A stretch of 64,000 bases of DNA from Onishia taeanensis (lineage in GTDB: Bacteria > Pseudomonadota > Gammaproteobacteria > Pseudomonadales > Halomonadaceae), in assembly GCF_003268885.1 (NCBI RefSeq), contig NZ_QLSX01000001.1, forward strand, positions 186,001-250,000, read 5' to 3'. The notes beneath the pieces were generated by a model that had not been told where the DNA came from, did not search any database, and saw only the letters and a program-made list of their open reading frames with translations. The position numbers and the translations under genes were made by a program. Within the stretch, counting starts at the first letter, position 1; each line of letters starts with the position of its first letter. This document shows positions 1 to 11,990 of the stretch, in pieces.

Positions 1-951
1 GGCGGACTCGGCGGGATCGGGGACCTGGCCGGAGATGCCGGTGACCATCTCGGGGCTGGTGCCCCAGCTGACCTGAGGCTCGATGTCCTCGGCACGAATC
101 TCGACCACCTTGTCGAAGGCGGCATCGGCGTCGGAGACCAGCTCGCGCCAGTCGGCGACGGCGGCCTCCCACTGCTCGCCACGGGGAGCGAAGGGGCGCT
201 CGCGCAAATAGTCGATGGTGGTGTCGTCGACGCCGATCAAACCGACCCGAGCGCCCGCTTCGATGGCCATGTTGCAGACCGTCATGCGGCCCTCCATCGA
301 CAGCTCGCGCATCGCACTGCCGGCAAACTCGATGGCATAGCCGGTGCCACCGGCAGTGCCGATGCGACCAATGATCGCCAGCACCACGTCCTTGGCGGTC
401 ACCCCGGTGCCGAGCGAACCTTCGACCCGCACCTGCATGTTTTTCATTTTCTGGGCCAGCAGGCACTGGGTGGCCAGCACGTGCTCGACCTCGGAGGTGC
501 CAATGCCGTGGGCAAGGGCCGCAAAGGCCCCATGCGTCGCGGTGTGCGAGTCGCCGCAGACTACCGTCATGCCCGGCAGTGTCGCGCCCTGCTCCGGACC
601 GACCACGTGCACGATGCCCTGGCGAGCGTCATTGATGCGAAACTCTTCGATGCCGAAGGATTCGCAGTTGTCGTCCAGGGTCTGTACCTGGATCAGCGAT
701 ACCGGATCCTTGATGCCGGCATTGCCCTCGGCGCGCTCGATCACCGTGGTCGGCACGTTGTGATCGGGGGTGGCGAGGTTAGCATCCAGGCGCCACGGCT
801 TACGCTTGGCCAGACGCAGCCCCTCAAATGCCTGGGGCGAGGTCACTTCGTGCAGCAGCTGACGATCGATGTAGATCAGCGCGGTGCCATCATCGCGCTC
901 CTTCACCAGGTGCTGTGACCACAGCTTGTCATAAAGCGTCTGGCCTGCCAT
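1..951 (-). CDS. leuC: 3-isopropylmalate dehydratase large subunit, N-terminal part (runs off window)
   Basis: Isomerises 2-isopropylmalate to 3-isopropylmalate in leucine biosynthesis, together with LeuD. The 317 codons visible start [14 protein letters not shown] and contain the aconitase-family stretch [12 protein letters not shown] and the typical LeuC segment DHNVPTT. The [4Fe-4S]-ligand cysteines of the family lie further C-terminal, beyond the window edge, so they cannot be checked. ATG at 951 is preceded on the minus strand by GGAG. A LysR gene is divergent upstream, an arrangement also found at leuC of pseudomonads, so leucine-linked regulation is likely but inferred. Confidence 0.97.
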   Translation of the reverse strand, partial: MAGQTLYDKLWSQHLVKERDDGTALIYIDRQLLHEVTSPQAFEGLRLAKRKPWRLDANLATPDHNVPTTVIERAEGNAGIKDPVSLIQVQTLDDNCESFGIEEFRINDARQGIVHVVGPEQGATLPGMTVVCGDSHTATHGAFAALAHGIGTSEVEHVLATQCLLAQKMKNMQVRVEGSLGTGVTAKDVVLAIIGRIGTAGGTGYAIEFAGSAMRELSMEGRMTVCNMAIEAGARVGLIGVDDTTIDYLRERPFAPRGEQWEAAVADWRELVSDADAAFDKVVEIRAEDIEPQVSWGTSPEMVTGISGQVPDPAESA

Positions 952-1085
952 GTCTCTCCTCCACGGGGCTGTGTTCGCCCTCTGATTGATCTCGCCGCAC
1001 CTAGCGCCACTGGCGCCTAAGGTGTCGTTGCCATGACCCCGAGGTTAGGGGGCACCACACATAAAAGCAATTCATGTTATTTATG

Positions 1086-1100
1086 ATATGGATTCCATAT
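1086..1100. promoter_or_regulatory. 15-bp palindrome, candidate LysR-type operator between leuC and lysR
   Basis: Perfect inverted repeat ATATGGA-T-TCCATAT in an AT-rich patch of the 350-bp divergent intergenic region. It contains T-N11-A (T1087 to A1099) inside dyad symmetry, the classic LysR-regulator recognition layout. It is about 135 bp upstream of leuC and 200 bp upstream of the regulator. The rest of 952-1301 holds a short direct repeat (GCACAACCAT, near 1132-1152) and nothing else recognisable. Confidence 0.6.
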
Positions 1101-1301
1101 TAGAATACATGGCGACTGAGACGCCTCCCTGCACAACCATTTGCACAACCATGAGGCTAAACGGCACGACGATGAGGCACGAAGGGCCTGTCTTTCCCTG
1201 AACCTGACTTCAGGCCCTGACCCAGGCCCCTGTCCAAGAGCCAGGTCTCGATGCAAGTTCCGCTTCAGGCGCCATCACTGCTAGCTCACGAGGAGACGAC
1301 C

Positions 1302-2225
1302 ATGGACACCCAAAGCCTGCAGGCCTTCCTGGCCGTCACCGACTGTGGCTCCTTTTCGCTCGCCGGAGACCAGCTGCACCTGACGCAACCCGCGGTCAGC
1401 AAGCGCATCGCCACTCTCGAGGATCAAGTGGGCTCGCGGCTCTTCGATCGTATCGGCCGCCGGGTCACCCTGACCGAGGCTGGCGCCCTGCTGCTGCCCC
1501 GCGCTCGCCAGATTCTGCTGATGGTCGACGACAGCCGCCGGGCGCTGTCGAACCTTGCAGGCGACGTGGCCGGCAGCCTGACGCTCGCCACCAGCCACCA
1601 TGTCGGCCTGCACCGGCTGCCGCCCCTGCTCAAGGCTTTCACGCACGACCATCCTGCCGCCAATCTGGACCTGCGCTTCCTCGATTCCGAGCAGGCCTAC
1701 CAGGGCGTGCTCGACGGTGCCCTGGAGATCGCCGTGGTTACCCTAGCGCCTGTACCCGACCCGCAGCTGACGGTGGTCCCGGTATGGATCGACCGGCTGC
1801 GCTTCGTCTGTGGCAATGACCACCCTCTTGCCCAGCACGCGGCACGCCATGAGCGGCTCTCCATGTCGGCACTGGCCGCTCATCCCGCGGTATTGCCGGG
1901 CCCATTGACCTTCACCCGCGGCATCGTGCTGGAGACCTTTTCCCGCGAGGAGCTGAGCGTGAAGGTGGGGCTATCGACCAACTACCTGGAGACGCTGAAA
2001 ATGATGGCCTCGATCGGGCTGGGCTGGAGCGTGCTGCCAGAGAGCATGATCGACGAGGGCCTGCACATCCTGCCGATCGACCACCACCCCATCGAGCGGC
2101 CGCTGGGCTACCTGGTGCATCGCAATCGCACGCTCTCCAACGCCACCCGGGCGATGATCGACCTGCTCGAGGCGGCACGCACGCCCGAGGCCCGCCAGTG
2201 GGCGCTGCCACCCTCTAAGGCCTGA
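1302..2225 (+). CDS. LysR-family transcriptional regulator, divergent from leuC
   Basis: 307-residue regulator with an N-terminal winged helix-turn-helix (about residues 3-62, including LTQPAVSKRI) and a C-terminal substrate-binding domain, the usual LysR length. ATG 1302 is chosen because AGGAG lies just upstream at 1291-1295; a longer frame upstream has no such site. The divergent position relative to leuC and the palindrome at 1086-1100 suggest it controls leuC(D) and itself. The effector is unknown; a leucine-pathway intermediate is only a guess. Confidence 0.9.
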   Translation: MDTQSLQAFLAVTDCGSFSLAGDQLHLTQPAVSKRIATLEDQVGSRLFDRIGRRVTLTEAGALLLPRARQILLMVDDSRRALSNLAGDVAGSLTLATSHHVGLHRLPPLLKAFTHDHPAANLDLRFLDSEQAYQGVLDGALEIAVVTLAPVPDPQLTVVPVWIDRLRFVCGNDHPLAQHAARHERLSMSALAAHPAVLPGPLTFTRGIVLETFSREELSVKVGLSTNYLETLKMMASIGLGWSVLPESMIDEGLHILPIDHHPIERPLGYLVHRNRTLSNATRAMIDLLEAARTPEARQWALPPSKA

Positions 2226-2321
2226 CGGCTCATAACCCCGCCGTCTGCTTGACCAGATCGCCCGGCTTGCCCGGACCCCTCGATTTGCCTAGCATGCTAA
2301 TTTTTGCCCGGATTATCGCCC

Positions 2322-3683
2322 ATGCCGCCTCACTCGCCGTCGCCTTCAGCGGACGCTAACCGCCCGTCTGCCTCCACTCCTGCCAAGATTAGCGGGCGGC
2401 AGCGATTGGCAGGCCTGGTAATTGCTCTCGGCCTGGCGTTGCAAATCGCGCGCCTGGCCGGCATCGCCGTAGTGGCGCCGCTGGTCGGGATCGCCTTCTG
2501 GCTGGCAATGACCCTGCTGTGGGGCGACATGCCCACCCGCAACCGTCGCCAGGTCGGGGCGCTGGCGGCGATCGGCGCGGCGCTGCTGGTAATCAGCCGA
2601 ACCGTCTATGGCGAAGCGCTTGCCTGGGGCCAGGTGCTGGACGGCAATACCTTCGTGGTCGCCATGCTAGTGGGGGTCAGCTTCATCGGCCTGATCAACC
2701 GCGCCCCGCCGTCGCCCGGCACCCAGATACTCGGTGGGCGAGGCGTAATCACCACCTGGCTGAGCGTCCACCTGCTCGGCGCGATCCTGAATCTATCCTC
2801 GGTCTTTCTGATCGGCGATCAGCTCAAGCGCGCCGACGGCCTGCGCCTGCCCCAACTGCTGACACTCAACCGCGGGCTCTCGAGCGCAGCACTCTGGTCG
2901 CCGTTCTTCGCCGCCATGGGCGTGGCCATGGGCCTGGCGCCCGAGCTCGACTTTGCCGTCGTGCTCGCCGCCGGCGTGCCACTGGCTGCACTCTCCGGCG
3001 TGCTGACGCGCCTAGAACTGGCGCGACGCTTCGATCTTGACGATGTCGCGGGAGTCTCGCTTTCCCCGCGCAACCTGCTGATGCCAGTGGGCCTGGCGGT
3101 GCTGGTGCTGGGCTTTCACTATGGCCTTACGCCCGGGCTTTCCATCGTCAGCATCATCACCTTTCTGCTGCCGGCCACGGCGCTTGCCGCCAACCTGCCC
3201 CGCGGCCTGACCTTTACCTCGAAGCGAATGGTGCAGCATACCCGGGAGCGGCTGCCGGCGATGCGCGGCGAAATCTCGCTATTCCTGGCAGCGGGACTCT
3301 TCACCCAGGGGCTCTCGACCTTCATCGATGCGGTCACCGGCGGCCAGTGGGTGCTGTTCGAACACTTTGGGGCGGGGGAAGCCATGCTCAGCTACCTGGC
3401 CATCGTCGCCAGCGCCGTGATCGGCCTGCACCCGATCATCGGAATTTCGACGCTGGCCTCGGTGTTGAACCTGGAAAGTGCCAACCAGACCCTGCTAGGC
3501 GTGGTGGCGCTGACCTCCTGGGCGGTGGGCGCCGCCATCGGGCCGTTATCGGGGATCAATCTGTCGTTACAGGGCCGCTATGGCACCAGCGGCGGAATGA
3601 TGATGCGACACAACCTGGTCTATGCCCTGGTTATGTCGCTGGGGGTCTGTCTGGCGATTGGGATACTGGCCACCCTGAGTTGA
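2322..3683 (+). CDS. polytopic inner-membrane protein of unknown function
   Basis: About 453 residues with a Pro/Ser-rich hydrophilic N-terminus followed by roughly 11-12 hydrophobic segments up to the C-terminus. The size and layout suggest a secondary transporter or permease, but I do not recognise a family signature. ATG 2322 is preferred over an in-frame TTG at 2304; neither has a strong ribosome-binding site. It lies 96 bp after the LysR gene on the same strand and could be cotranscribed or independent. Composition matches its neighbours. Confidence 0.75.
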   Translation: MPPHSPSPSADANRPSASTPAKISGRQRLAGLVIALGLALQIARLAGIAVVAPLVGIAFWLAMTLLWGDMPTRNRRQVGALAAIGAALLVISRTVYGEALAWGQVLDGNTFVVAMLVGVSFIGLINRAPPSPGTQILGGRGVITTWLSVHLLGAILNLSSVFLIGDQLKRADGLRLPQLLTLNRGLSSAALWSPFFAAMGVAMGLAPELDFAVVLAAGVPLAALSGVLTRLELARRFDLDDVAGVSLSPRNLLMPVGLAVLVLGFHYGLTPGLSIVSIITFLLPATALAANLPRGLTFTSKRMVQHTRERLPAMRGEISLFLAAGLFTQGLSTFIDAVTGGQWVLFEHFGAGEAMLSYLAIVASAVIGLHPIIGISTLASVLNLESANQTLLGVVALTSWAVGAAIGPLSGINLSLQGRYGTSGGMMMRHNLVYALVMSLGVCLAIGILATLS

Positions 3684-3789
3684 GTGGGCAGCCAGTTGCT
3701 GACTCACCAGGCGGGCACCGACAAGACCTCAGCTCGCCTGGGCGGGCAATTGAAAGGTCGTGGGCAAAGCGCCGAAGACAGCCAGCGAG

Positions 3790-4314
3790 CTACTGGCTGG
3801 CGACCTGAGGCCCTCGCGCGAAATAGCGATGCCCGCACTGATGACATGGCTCGAGGCGGGCCACCTCGCCGAGTGTGAACTCGGCGCTGCAGTGCACGCA
3901 GCTCAATAGACCGGGGGCGATCATCTCGCCCTCACAGTAGTCGGCGCGGGCCGCCTCCAGGTCGTCCTCGAAGTGCGCCCGATCGATCACGGTTCGGTCG
4001 GCGATCGAGAACAGTGCCTCACGGATATGCCGCGACAGCACATCGAGATCGATACCCAGCCAGCTGGCCACACCTTCACCGCCGGCGGCGAGATAGTGAC
4101 GCATGTCCTTCAGGTCGCGCTCGACCCAGGCGCGCAGCAGTGACAGCTCGTCGCGGGTGTAGTCCTCGACCTCCGCCTCGAACTCCACTGCATCGTCGAG
4201 ATCCTTCTGCAGGTTTTCCCACGACAGCTCATTGGCGCCATCCTGAAGCCGTCCCAGCAGACGTTCATAGCCCTCACGCAGGCGATGGTCTGAATGCTTG
4301 TCCTGATCGCTCAT
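3790..4314 (-). CDS. zinc-ribbon-containing protein, DUF1451/YbeL family
   Basis: 174-residue soluble protein. The N-terminal two thirds is charged and helical; the C-terminus carries two CxxC knuckles (SCVHCS and PCHQCGHRYF) forming a zinc ribbon. In E. coli ybeL also lies beside leuS, in the divergent direction, supporting the assignment. ATG 4314 is chosen over 4350 because a near-perfect AAAGGAGG Shine-Dalgarno sits 5 nt upstream. Function is unknown across the family. Confidence 0.9.
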   Translation of the reverse strand: MSDQDKHSDHRLREGYERLLGRLQDGANELSWENLQKDLDDAVEFEAEVEDYTRDELSLLRAWVERDLKDMRHYLAAGGEGVASWLGIDLDVLSRHIREALFSIADRTVIDRAHFEDDLEAARADYCEGEMIAPGLLSCVHCSAEFTLGEVARLEPCHQCGHRYFARGPQVASQ

Positions 4315-4502
4315 CTGAGCCTCCTTTGAAACCTTCCTTGATCTGGCCATACTCTGGCCAAGTGCGAGGCCCCTACCTGCTCAGGCCCCGCTGCGGTATG
4401 CTTGGTCCCCATTTAGACGCTATCTTCCCGTGCCATCAAGCCTTTTGCTTCTCGATCGCATGGGAAAGTCCTCTGCTTTTCGCCACCGACGCTACAAGGT
4501 AA

Positions 4503-7181
<2,679 letters not shown>

Positions 7182-7206
7182 GGTCAAGCACACGAGGGAA
7201 TCGATC

Positions 7207-7722
7207 ATGCAACGCCGCCGCTTTCTGAAGCAGGGTCTCAAGGTCGCCGTGGGCGCGGCCGCCGTGAGTACGCTGGGGCTTGGCCTCAGCGGCTGTGGCT
7301 TTCAACTGCGGGGCTACGGTGAGTCCATCCCTGCCCTGAAAGCGCTGGCCCTGGCCGGCGCCAATGACGACCTTACCCCCGTGGTGCGCGAGGCCCTAAC
7401 CCGTGCCGGCACCCAGGTCGACGATCAGGCCGCCCTGCGCCTCAACCTGGGGCGCGCGACCATCAGCGAGACCAACCGAGGCATGGCCGGGGCCGGCAGT
7501 CGCGACATCGACCTGACCCTGACGGCGCCCTTCTCGGTGCAGCGCCAGGCCGACGATGCCTACCTGCTCGACCAGCAGACCATCGAGGTCAGCGAACGCA
7601 TCAGCGTCAACGACAACGACCTGCTGGCCCAGGATGATGCGCGTCGTGCCGCCAGGAAGAGTCTACGCGAGGCCGCCGCTCGCCAGCTCCTTGAGCGGCT
7701 GCGGCCACTGGCCGAGCAATAA
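7207..7722 (+). CDS. lptE: LPS-assembly lipoprotein LptE
   Basis: 171-residue outer-membrane lipoprotein that plugs LptD and helps place lipopolysaccharide on the cell surface. A signal sequence leads to lipobox LSGC, followed by FQLRG, typical of LptE/RlpB. Position between leuS and holA is the conserved one. The N-terminus reads MQRRRFLKQ, an exact RRxFLK twin-arginine consensus, unusual for LptE. The start is ATG 7207; a longer in-frame upstream reading runs through the tandem array and is not credible. Confidence 0.93.
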   Translation: MQRRRFLKQGLKVAVGAAAVSTLGLGLSGCGFQLRGYGESIPALKALALAGANDDLTPVVREALTRAGTQVDDQAALRLNLGRATISETNRGMAGAGSRDIDLTLTAPFSVQRQADDAYLLDQQTIEVSERISVNDNDLLAQDDARRAARKSLREAAARQLLERLRPLAEQ

Positions 7723-7739
7723 CGGAGCCGTATGGCCGT

Positions 7740-8798
7740 ATGAAGGTATTTCCCGACAAGCTCCCGCCGGCGCTCGCCAAGGGCCTGCCGCCGGTGGTGA
7801 TCGTCGCCGGCGACGAACCCCTGATCCATATGGAAGCCTGCGACGCGGTGCGCGCTGCCGCCCGTAATGCCGGCATCGAGGAACGCGAGGTGCTGCACGT
7901 CGAGAACGGCTTCCAGTGGGGGCGGCTTACCGAGTCCGCCGCCAGTCTGTCGCTGTTCGCCTCGTCGAAACTCATCGAGCTGCGCCTGGGGAACCAGGCG
8001 CCCGGCCAGGAAGGCGGCAAGGCTCTGGAAGCCTACGCCGAGCAGATGAAGGGCAGCGACAACGTGCTCTTGATCATGGCTGACAAGCTCGACCGCCGGC
8101 AGCAGCAGAGCAAGTGGTTCAAGGCATTGGACAAGGCCGGGCTCTTCGTACCGGTATGGCCGGTGGATCACCAGCGCCTCGGCTTCTGGATGCGCGATCG
8201 CGCCAGCCACCATGGCCTCAGCATGGATATGGAGGCCGCCCGTCTGCTCGGCGAGCGCACCGAAGGCAATCTGCTGGCCGCTGATCAGGAACTGCAGAAG
8301 CTCGCGCTGCTGATGCCTCGGGGCGCCCGACTGGATGTCGCATCGATCACTCAGGGCGTCGAAGATAGCGCTCGCTATGATGTCTTCACCCTGAGTGACG
8401 CCTGCCTGCGGGGCGAGCGCGAACGCGCCTCACGGATCCTCAAGAGCCTGCAGCGTGAAGGCCTCGAGGCCCCCATCGTGCTGTGGGCGCTGACCCGTGA
8501 ACTGCGCATCCTGCTCTCGCTCTACCAGCATCTTGACCAGGGGCAGAGCTTCGAGCACGCCTGCAAGGCCCAGAAACCGCCGATCTTCGACAAGCGACGT
8601 CCCGCCTACCAGCAGGCCCTGAACCGGCTGCCGGTCAAGCGTCTGCACAAGCTGCTGCTGTTTTCTCAGCGCCTCGATTTGGCCATCAAGGGCGCCAGCG
8701 CCGTCCCGCTGTGGGACGGCCTCCACGACCTGGCACTGACCCTGGCCGGCGGTCGCGGCCTGCTGGCGGAATCGCCGCAGTCCTACAAGGTCGGCTGA
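7740..8798 (+). CDS. holA: DNA polymerase III delta subunit
   Basis: 352-residue clamp-loader subunit that opens the beta sliding clamp as part of the DnaX complex. The N-terminal AAA+-like region (VVIVAGDEPLI) lacks a functional P-loop, as expected for delta. Typical C-terminal segments LWALTRELR and LPVKRLHKLL are present. It starts 17 bp after lptE and closes the leuS-lptE-holA cluster. A GC-rich hairpin follows at 8854-8873. Confidence 0.95.
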   Translation: MKVFPDKLPPALAKGLPPVVIVAGDEPLIHMEACDAVRAAARNAGIEEREVLHVENGFQWGRLTESAASLSLFASSKLIELRLGNQAPGQEGGKALEAYAEQMKGSDNVLLIMADKLDRRQQQSKWFKALDKAGLFVPVWPVDHQRLGFWMRDRASHHGLSMDMEAARLLGERTEGNLLAADQELQKLALLMPRGARLDVASITQGVEDSARYDVFTLSDACLRGERERASRILKSLQREGLEAPIVLWALTRELRILLSLYQHLDQGQSFEHACKAQKPPIFDKRRPAYQQALNRLPVKRLHKLLLFSQRLDLAIKGASAVPLWDGLHDLALTLAGGRGLLAESPQSYKVG

Positions 8799-8853
8799 TT
8801 CTGCTCATGCCTCAGCTTCATCGCGGGTTCTAAAAGCCTCGCCAAGTGATGCA

Positions 8854-8873
8854 CTGCGGGCGACAGCCCGCAG
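8854..8873. terminator. hairpin between convergent genes, possible terminator
   Basis: Perfect 8-bp stem CTGCGGGC/GCCCGCAG with a GACA loop, between the convergent holA and the unknown gene at 8883. No T-run follows on either strand, so intrinsic termination is plausible but not certain. Confidence 0.45.
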
Positions 8874-8882
8874 CGCCATCAC

Positions 8883-10850
8883 CTAAACGTTCACCGCCCA
8901 ACTGGTGCGCCCAAGTTCCATGACGCGGGCCACCTCGTCCGCGGGAACGGCTTCCATGTCACCGAGCTCCAGCGGGTCCAGGTGATACACGTAGAGCCGC
9001 GAGGCAAACTCGGCGATGGGAAGTGACGCCTCTCCGTTGAGCTCATCGTTGCCCTGAATCGCGCAGACGATACCCTGCCCCCAGTCCTGGCCGCTGTCGT
9101 TGTTGGGATTGAAGAAATAGACACGCATCTCATCCTTGGCGTCCAGCGCCACGCGCAGGATCGTGATGGCGTGTCGACCCACATAGCGCCCCCCGCTGTC
9201 AGTGACGGCGATGCCGGCAGGCTGCGGGTGGATCACCGGCATATTGCCGTTGTAATAGGGGTGGTAGCTGGCATAGAACTGACGTATGAACCCCTCATAG
9301 TCGTCGATCTTACCGGTGTCGATGTTAACCACCACACGGAAGCCGTGACCCACCCACCAGCCGTAGAACTCCGGGTTGATCCAGCGATGCAGGTCATCGT
9401 CCCTCACACCGCAAAGACGCCCCATTTCCATGTAGAGGCGGTCGAGATGCGGTACCAGAATCAGGGATACGGCATCGACATCCAGTGGGGGCTCCTTGGC
9501 AAGGCCGGAGTCCAACCCCTTGGACGAGATCTGCTGGCCCTCGAACCGCGTGAGCACCTCGTCATCACGGGCGGCCCAGGCCACGAGCTGCAACAGGTAA
9601 TCCGGGTCATTATCAGCCCACATGGATAGCCCGATCACCGACTGACAGGTGGGGTTGTTGCCCTGCCCGACGCCCAGAGGCAGACCCAGAATACTCAGCA
9701 CGCCGGCAAGCAGGTAGACCCTGGGAGGATGTGCGTCGCCAAAGACCTCTATCAAGGTTTCTGAAGTCGCAACGGAAAGCTTCAGTTCGATTTGCCGCCA
9801 CAGCCCGGCGGCGACCGGTGAAGCAAAAAGGGCACCGCGCTCAAGCAGCATGAAAAGGCCATACACCGCCTGAGTGGTTTCAGGGAAAATCGCCTCATCA
9901 ATCAGCCGGTACACCAGCGCACTGTAGCATTGCAGGGCATCGGTGCCCGTCATGCTCAGCCCCAGGGCTTCGGGGATCAAATCGTCAAACTGGCCGCGCA
10001 GGTGACGCAGGAAAACGGCGTGATACGCCGATACCAGCCCCGTTTCATGCATCGCACGCGCGAAGGCACAAGCCTCGTCGGCCAGGGCAACCCGATCCAT
10101 GGCCGACAGGCGTTCGGCATACTCCGTCAAGCCGGGATCTTCACGGCAGCCCGGGGTCGGACCGAAGAGTGCACTGACCAGGCGCGCAGCCCCCTCCGTA
10201 CCGGCGGTTTCGATCTCCGGGTCAAAGAGGCACTTGGCAATCTGGCTGACCATTTCCTTGATGCTGTCGGTCTGGATCGGGCGCTGGACCAACAGACGTC
10301 CGACTTCGTCGACCAAGCTGGCGAGAATGCTCTCGTAGCCCAACCAGACCAGCAGGTATTGATACAGCGACTGTACGATAGCGCCCAACGCCTGAGGGCG
10401 CTCGCGGTCCGCCTCGCTCATCTGCCCGGCCAACAGGTCCAGGTTCAGAGCCATCACCTGGGTCAGGAAATTCCTGGCCTGTTCGGCAGAAATACCCGAA
10501 TGAAAGTAGTCCCCTGATGCCACCGCCAGCAGGCGAAGCTCACTGAGCGCCTCAATGACCGTGATCTCGGCACTGCTTTGTCGCAATGAACGCACCGCCA
10601 ACACCGGCTGCAGGATGGAAGGCTGTGCCCAGTCCCGTCCGGCGAAGACGCCCGCCGCCTCCACGTCAGAGACGCGAGCGTACAGCGCATCCAGCCCCTC
10701 GCTCGTCGTCATGACGACTCTGGCCGACTCCAGCACCTCGCCGCTGGGGGCCTTGGGGTCCGTCGTGCGGGCCTGCCTGAACTGCTCAAGAGTCGCCTCA
10801 AAATTGGCGACTGCCTGGCGAGTATCGATAACGGGATGATCTGTGTTCAT
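8883..10850 (-). CDS. large uncharacterised protein with papain-like Cys/His/Asn arrangement
   Basis: Not recognised as a named family. From ATG 10850 it is 655 residues; an in-frame GTG at 10955 would add 35, and neither start has a strong ribosome-binding site. There is no signal peptide or membrane segment. The N-terminal about 370 residues are helical and repetitive-looking. The C-terminal part holds NNPTCQSVIG (C402), GRHAITILRV (H560) and VYFFNPNNDSGQDWG (N581). Cys, then His, then an Asn about 20 residues later in an NPxxx-WG context, is the papain/C39/transglutaminase-fold order. A protease, transglutaminase or deamidase role is inferred. It stands alone between holA and the Opu-type operon. 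Confidence 0.7.
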   Translation of the reverse strand: MNTDHPVIDTRQAVANFEATLEQFRQARTTDPKAPSGEVLESARVVMTTSEGLDALYARVSDVEAAGVFAGRDWAQPSILQPVLAVRSLRQSSAEITVIEALSELRLLAVASGDYFHSGISAEQARNFLTQVMALNLDLLAGQMSEADRERPQALGAIVQSLYQYLLVWLGYESILASLVDEVGRLLVQRPIQTDSIKEMVSQIAKCLFDPEIETAGTEGAARLVSALFGPTPGCREDPGLTEYAERLSAMDRVALADEACAFARAMHETGLVSAYHAVFLRHLRGQFDDLIPEALGLSMTGTDALQCYSALVYRLIDEAIFPETTQAVYGLFMLLERGALFASPVAAGLWRQIELKLSVATSETLIEVFGDAHPPRVYLLAGVLSILGLPLGVGQGNNPTCQSVIGLSMWADNDPDYLLQLVAWAARDDEVLTRFEGQQISSKGLDSGLAKEPPLDVDAVSLILVPHLDRLYMEMGRLCGVRDDDLHRWINPEFYGWWVGHGFRVVVNIDTGKIDDYEGFIRQFYASYHPYYNGNMPVIHPQPAGIAVTDSGGRYVGRHAITILRVALDAKDEMRVYFFNPNNDSGQDWGQGIVCAIQGNDELNGEASLPIAEFASRLYVYHLDPLELGDMEAVPADEVARVMELGRTSWAVNV

Positions 10851-11279
10851 GACACCGGAGTACCTTCCATTGCGACTCATTGCGGCAAAGTTGCCAATCC
10901 CTTCACTTTTGGAGCATATAGGGAAACCCTGACGGCTGATATGGCCGCTGCTCACAGATCTCAGCGCCTCAAGCCATCTTCCTCATTCCCCTCTTCTCCC
11001 CCCTCTTCTCCCCTCTCTTCTCCTCTTGCGCAACATCATGAAGCGGCACAAAGTAAGCGGTCGCTTACGCGCTTGAATCACCATTATCAATAATTGGCAT
11101 TTTGTATCGTCATCCATATCGATAACAAATGGCTATGCCGCTCTGCTACGCTTAGCCGGTTCCCGCGCCGGCACCCCTGTCCGCGTGATTATCGGAAGCT
11201 CGCACTAATGCGCTGCACCGTCATCCCGGGCCGGCGAACTCCTGCCGGTCTTGAGACACAATAATCAAGGAGACGACGC
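10851..11279. other. intergenic region upstream of osmoprotectant transporter operon
   Basis: Contains a homopyrimidine stretch (about 10977-11028, C/T only apart from a few bases) built from repeats of CCCCTCTTCTCC. An AT-rich block (about 11075-11135) is the likely promoter area for the downstream ABC operon and perhaps the divergent gene. No riboswitch or RNA gene recognised. Confidence 0.6.
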
Positions 11280-11945
11280 TTGGAACTGTTTCAATATGCT
11301 CTGGACAACCTGGAGCTCTTGCTGACCCGCACCATCGAGCATATCTCCCTTGTGGGTGTAGCGGTCGGCATCGCGACCCTGACGGGGGTGCCGATCGGCA
11401 TCGCCATCACCAAGAACGAGCGCGCCGCCAAGACCGTGCTCTACATCGCCTCGATCATCGTGACGATCCCCTCCATCGCACTGTTCGGCATCATGATCCC
11501 GATTCTATCGGTCATCGGTCAGGGCATCGGTTACATGCCGGCGGTCATCGCGGTGCTGCTCTATTCGCAGCTACCGATCATTCGCAACACCTACACCGCC
11601 ATCAACAACGTCGATCCAGCACTGCGCGAGGCCGCTCGCGGCATCGGCATGAGCCAGAACCAGCGCCTGCGCATGGTCGAGATCCCGCTCGCCGTGCCGG
11701 TGATCATGGCCGGCGTGCGCACCGCAGTGGTGCTCAACATCGGCGTCATGGCCATCGCCGCCTACATCGGCGCTGGCGGGCTCGGCACCTTCATCAGCCG
11801 CGGTATTTCCCAGTCCGATCCGCGCCAGCTGATCCTCGGTGCCGTGGCCGTCAGCGTGCTGGCGATCATTGTCGACTATTCACTGCTGGCGCTGCAGAAG
11901 CGCCTGACGCCCAAGGGGATGGAGCGCGCCGCCGCCGCCACCTGA
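11280..11945 (+). CDS. osmoprotectant ABC transporter, permease (OpuBB/OsmW type)
   Basis: 221-residue inner-membrane permease with five to six hydrophobic segments and the binding-protein-dependent permease (EAA) loop EAARGIGMSQNQRL. Start is TTG 11280, set by AAGGAGA 6-7 nt upstream; no ATG is near. It opens a four-gene cluster permease-ATPase-permease-binding protein for quaternary ammonium compounds such as glycine betaine, choline or carnitine. The exact substrate cannot be read from sequence. Confidence 0.92.
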   Translation: MELFQYALDNLELLLTRTIEHISLVGVAVGIATLTGVPIGIAITKNERAAKTVLYIASIIVTIPSIALFGIMIPILSVIGQGIGYMPAVIAVLLYSQLPIIRNTYTAINNVDPALREAARGIGMSQNQRLRMVEIPLAVPVIMAGVRTAVVLNIGVMAIAAYIGAGGLGTFISRGISQSDPRQLILGAVAVSVLAIIVDYSLLALQKRLTPKGMERAAAAT

Positions 11946-11990
11946 GCCGTCATTCGTGCCACATTCTGCCGACCAGACAAGGACCGCTTC

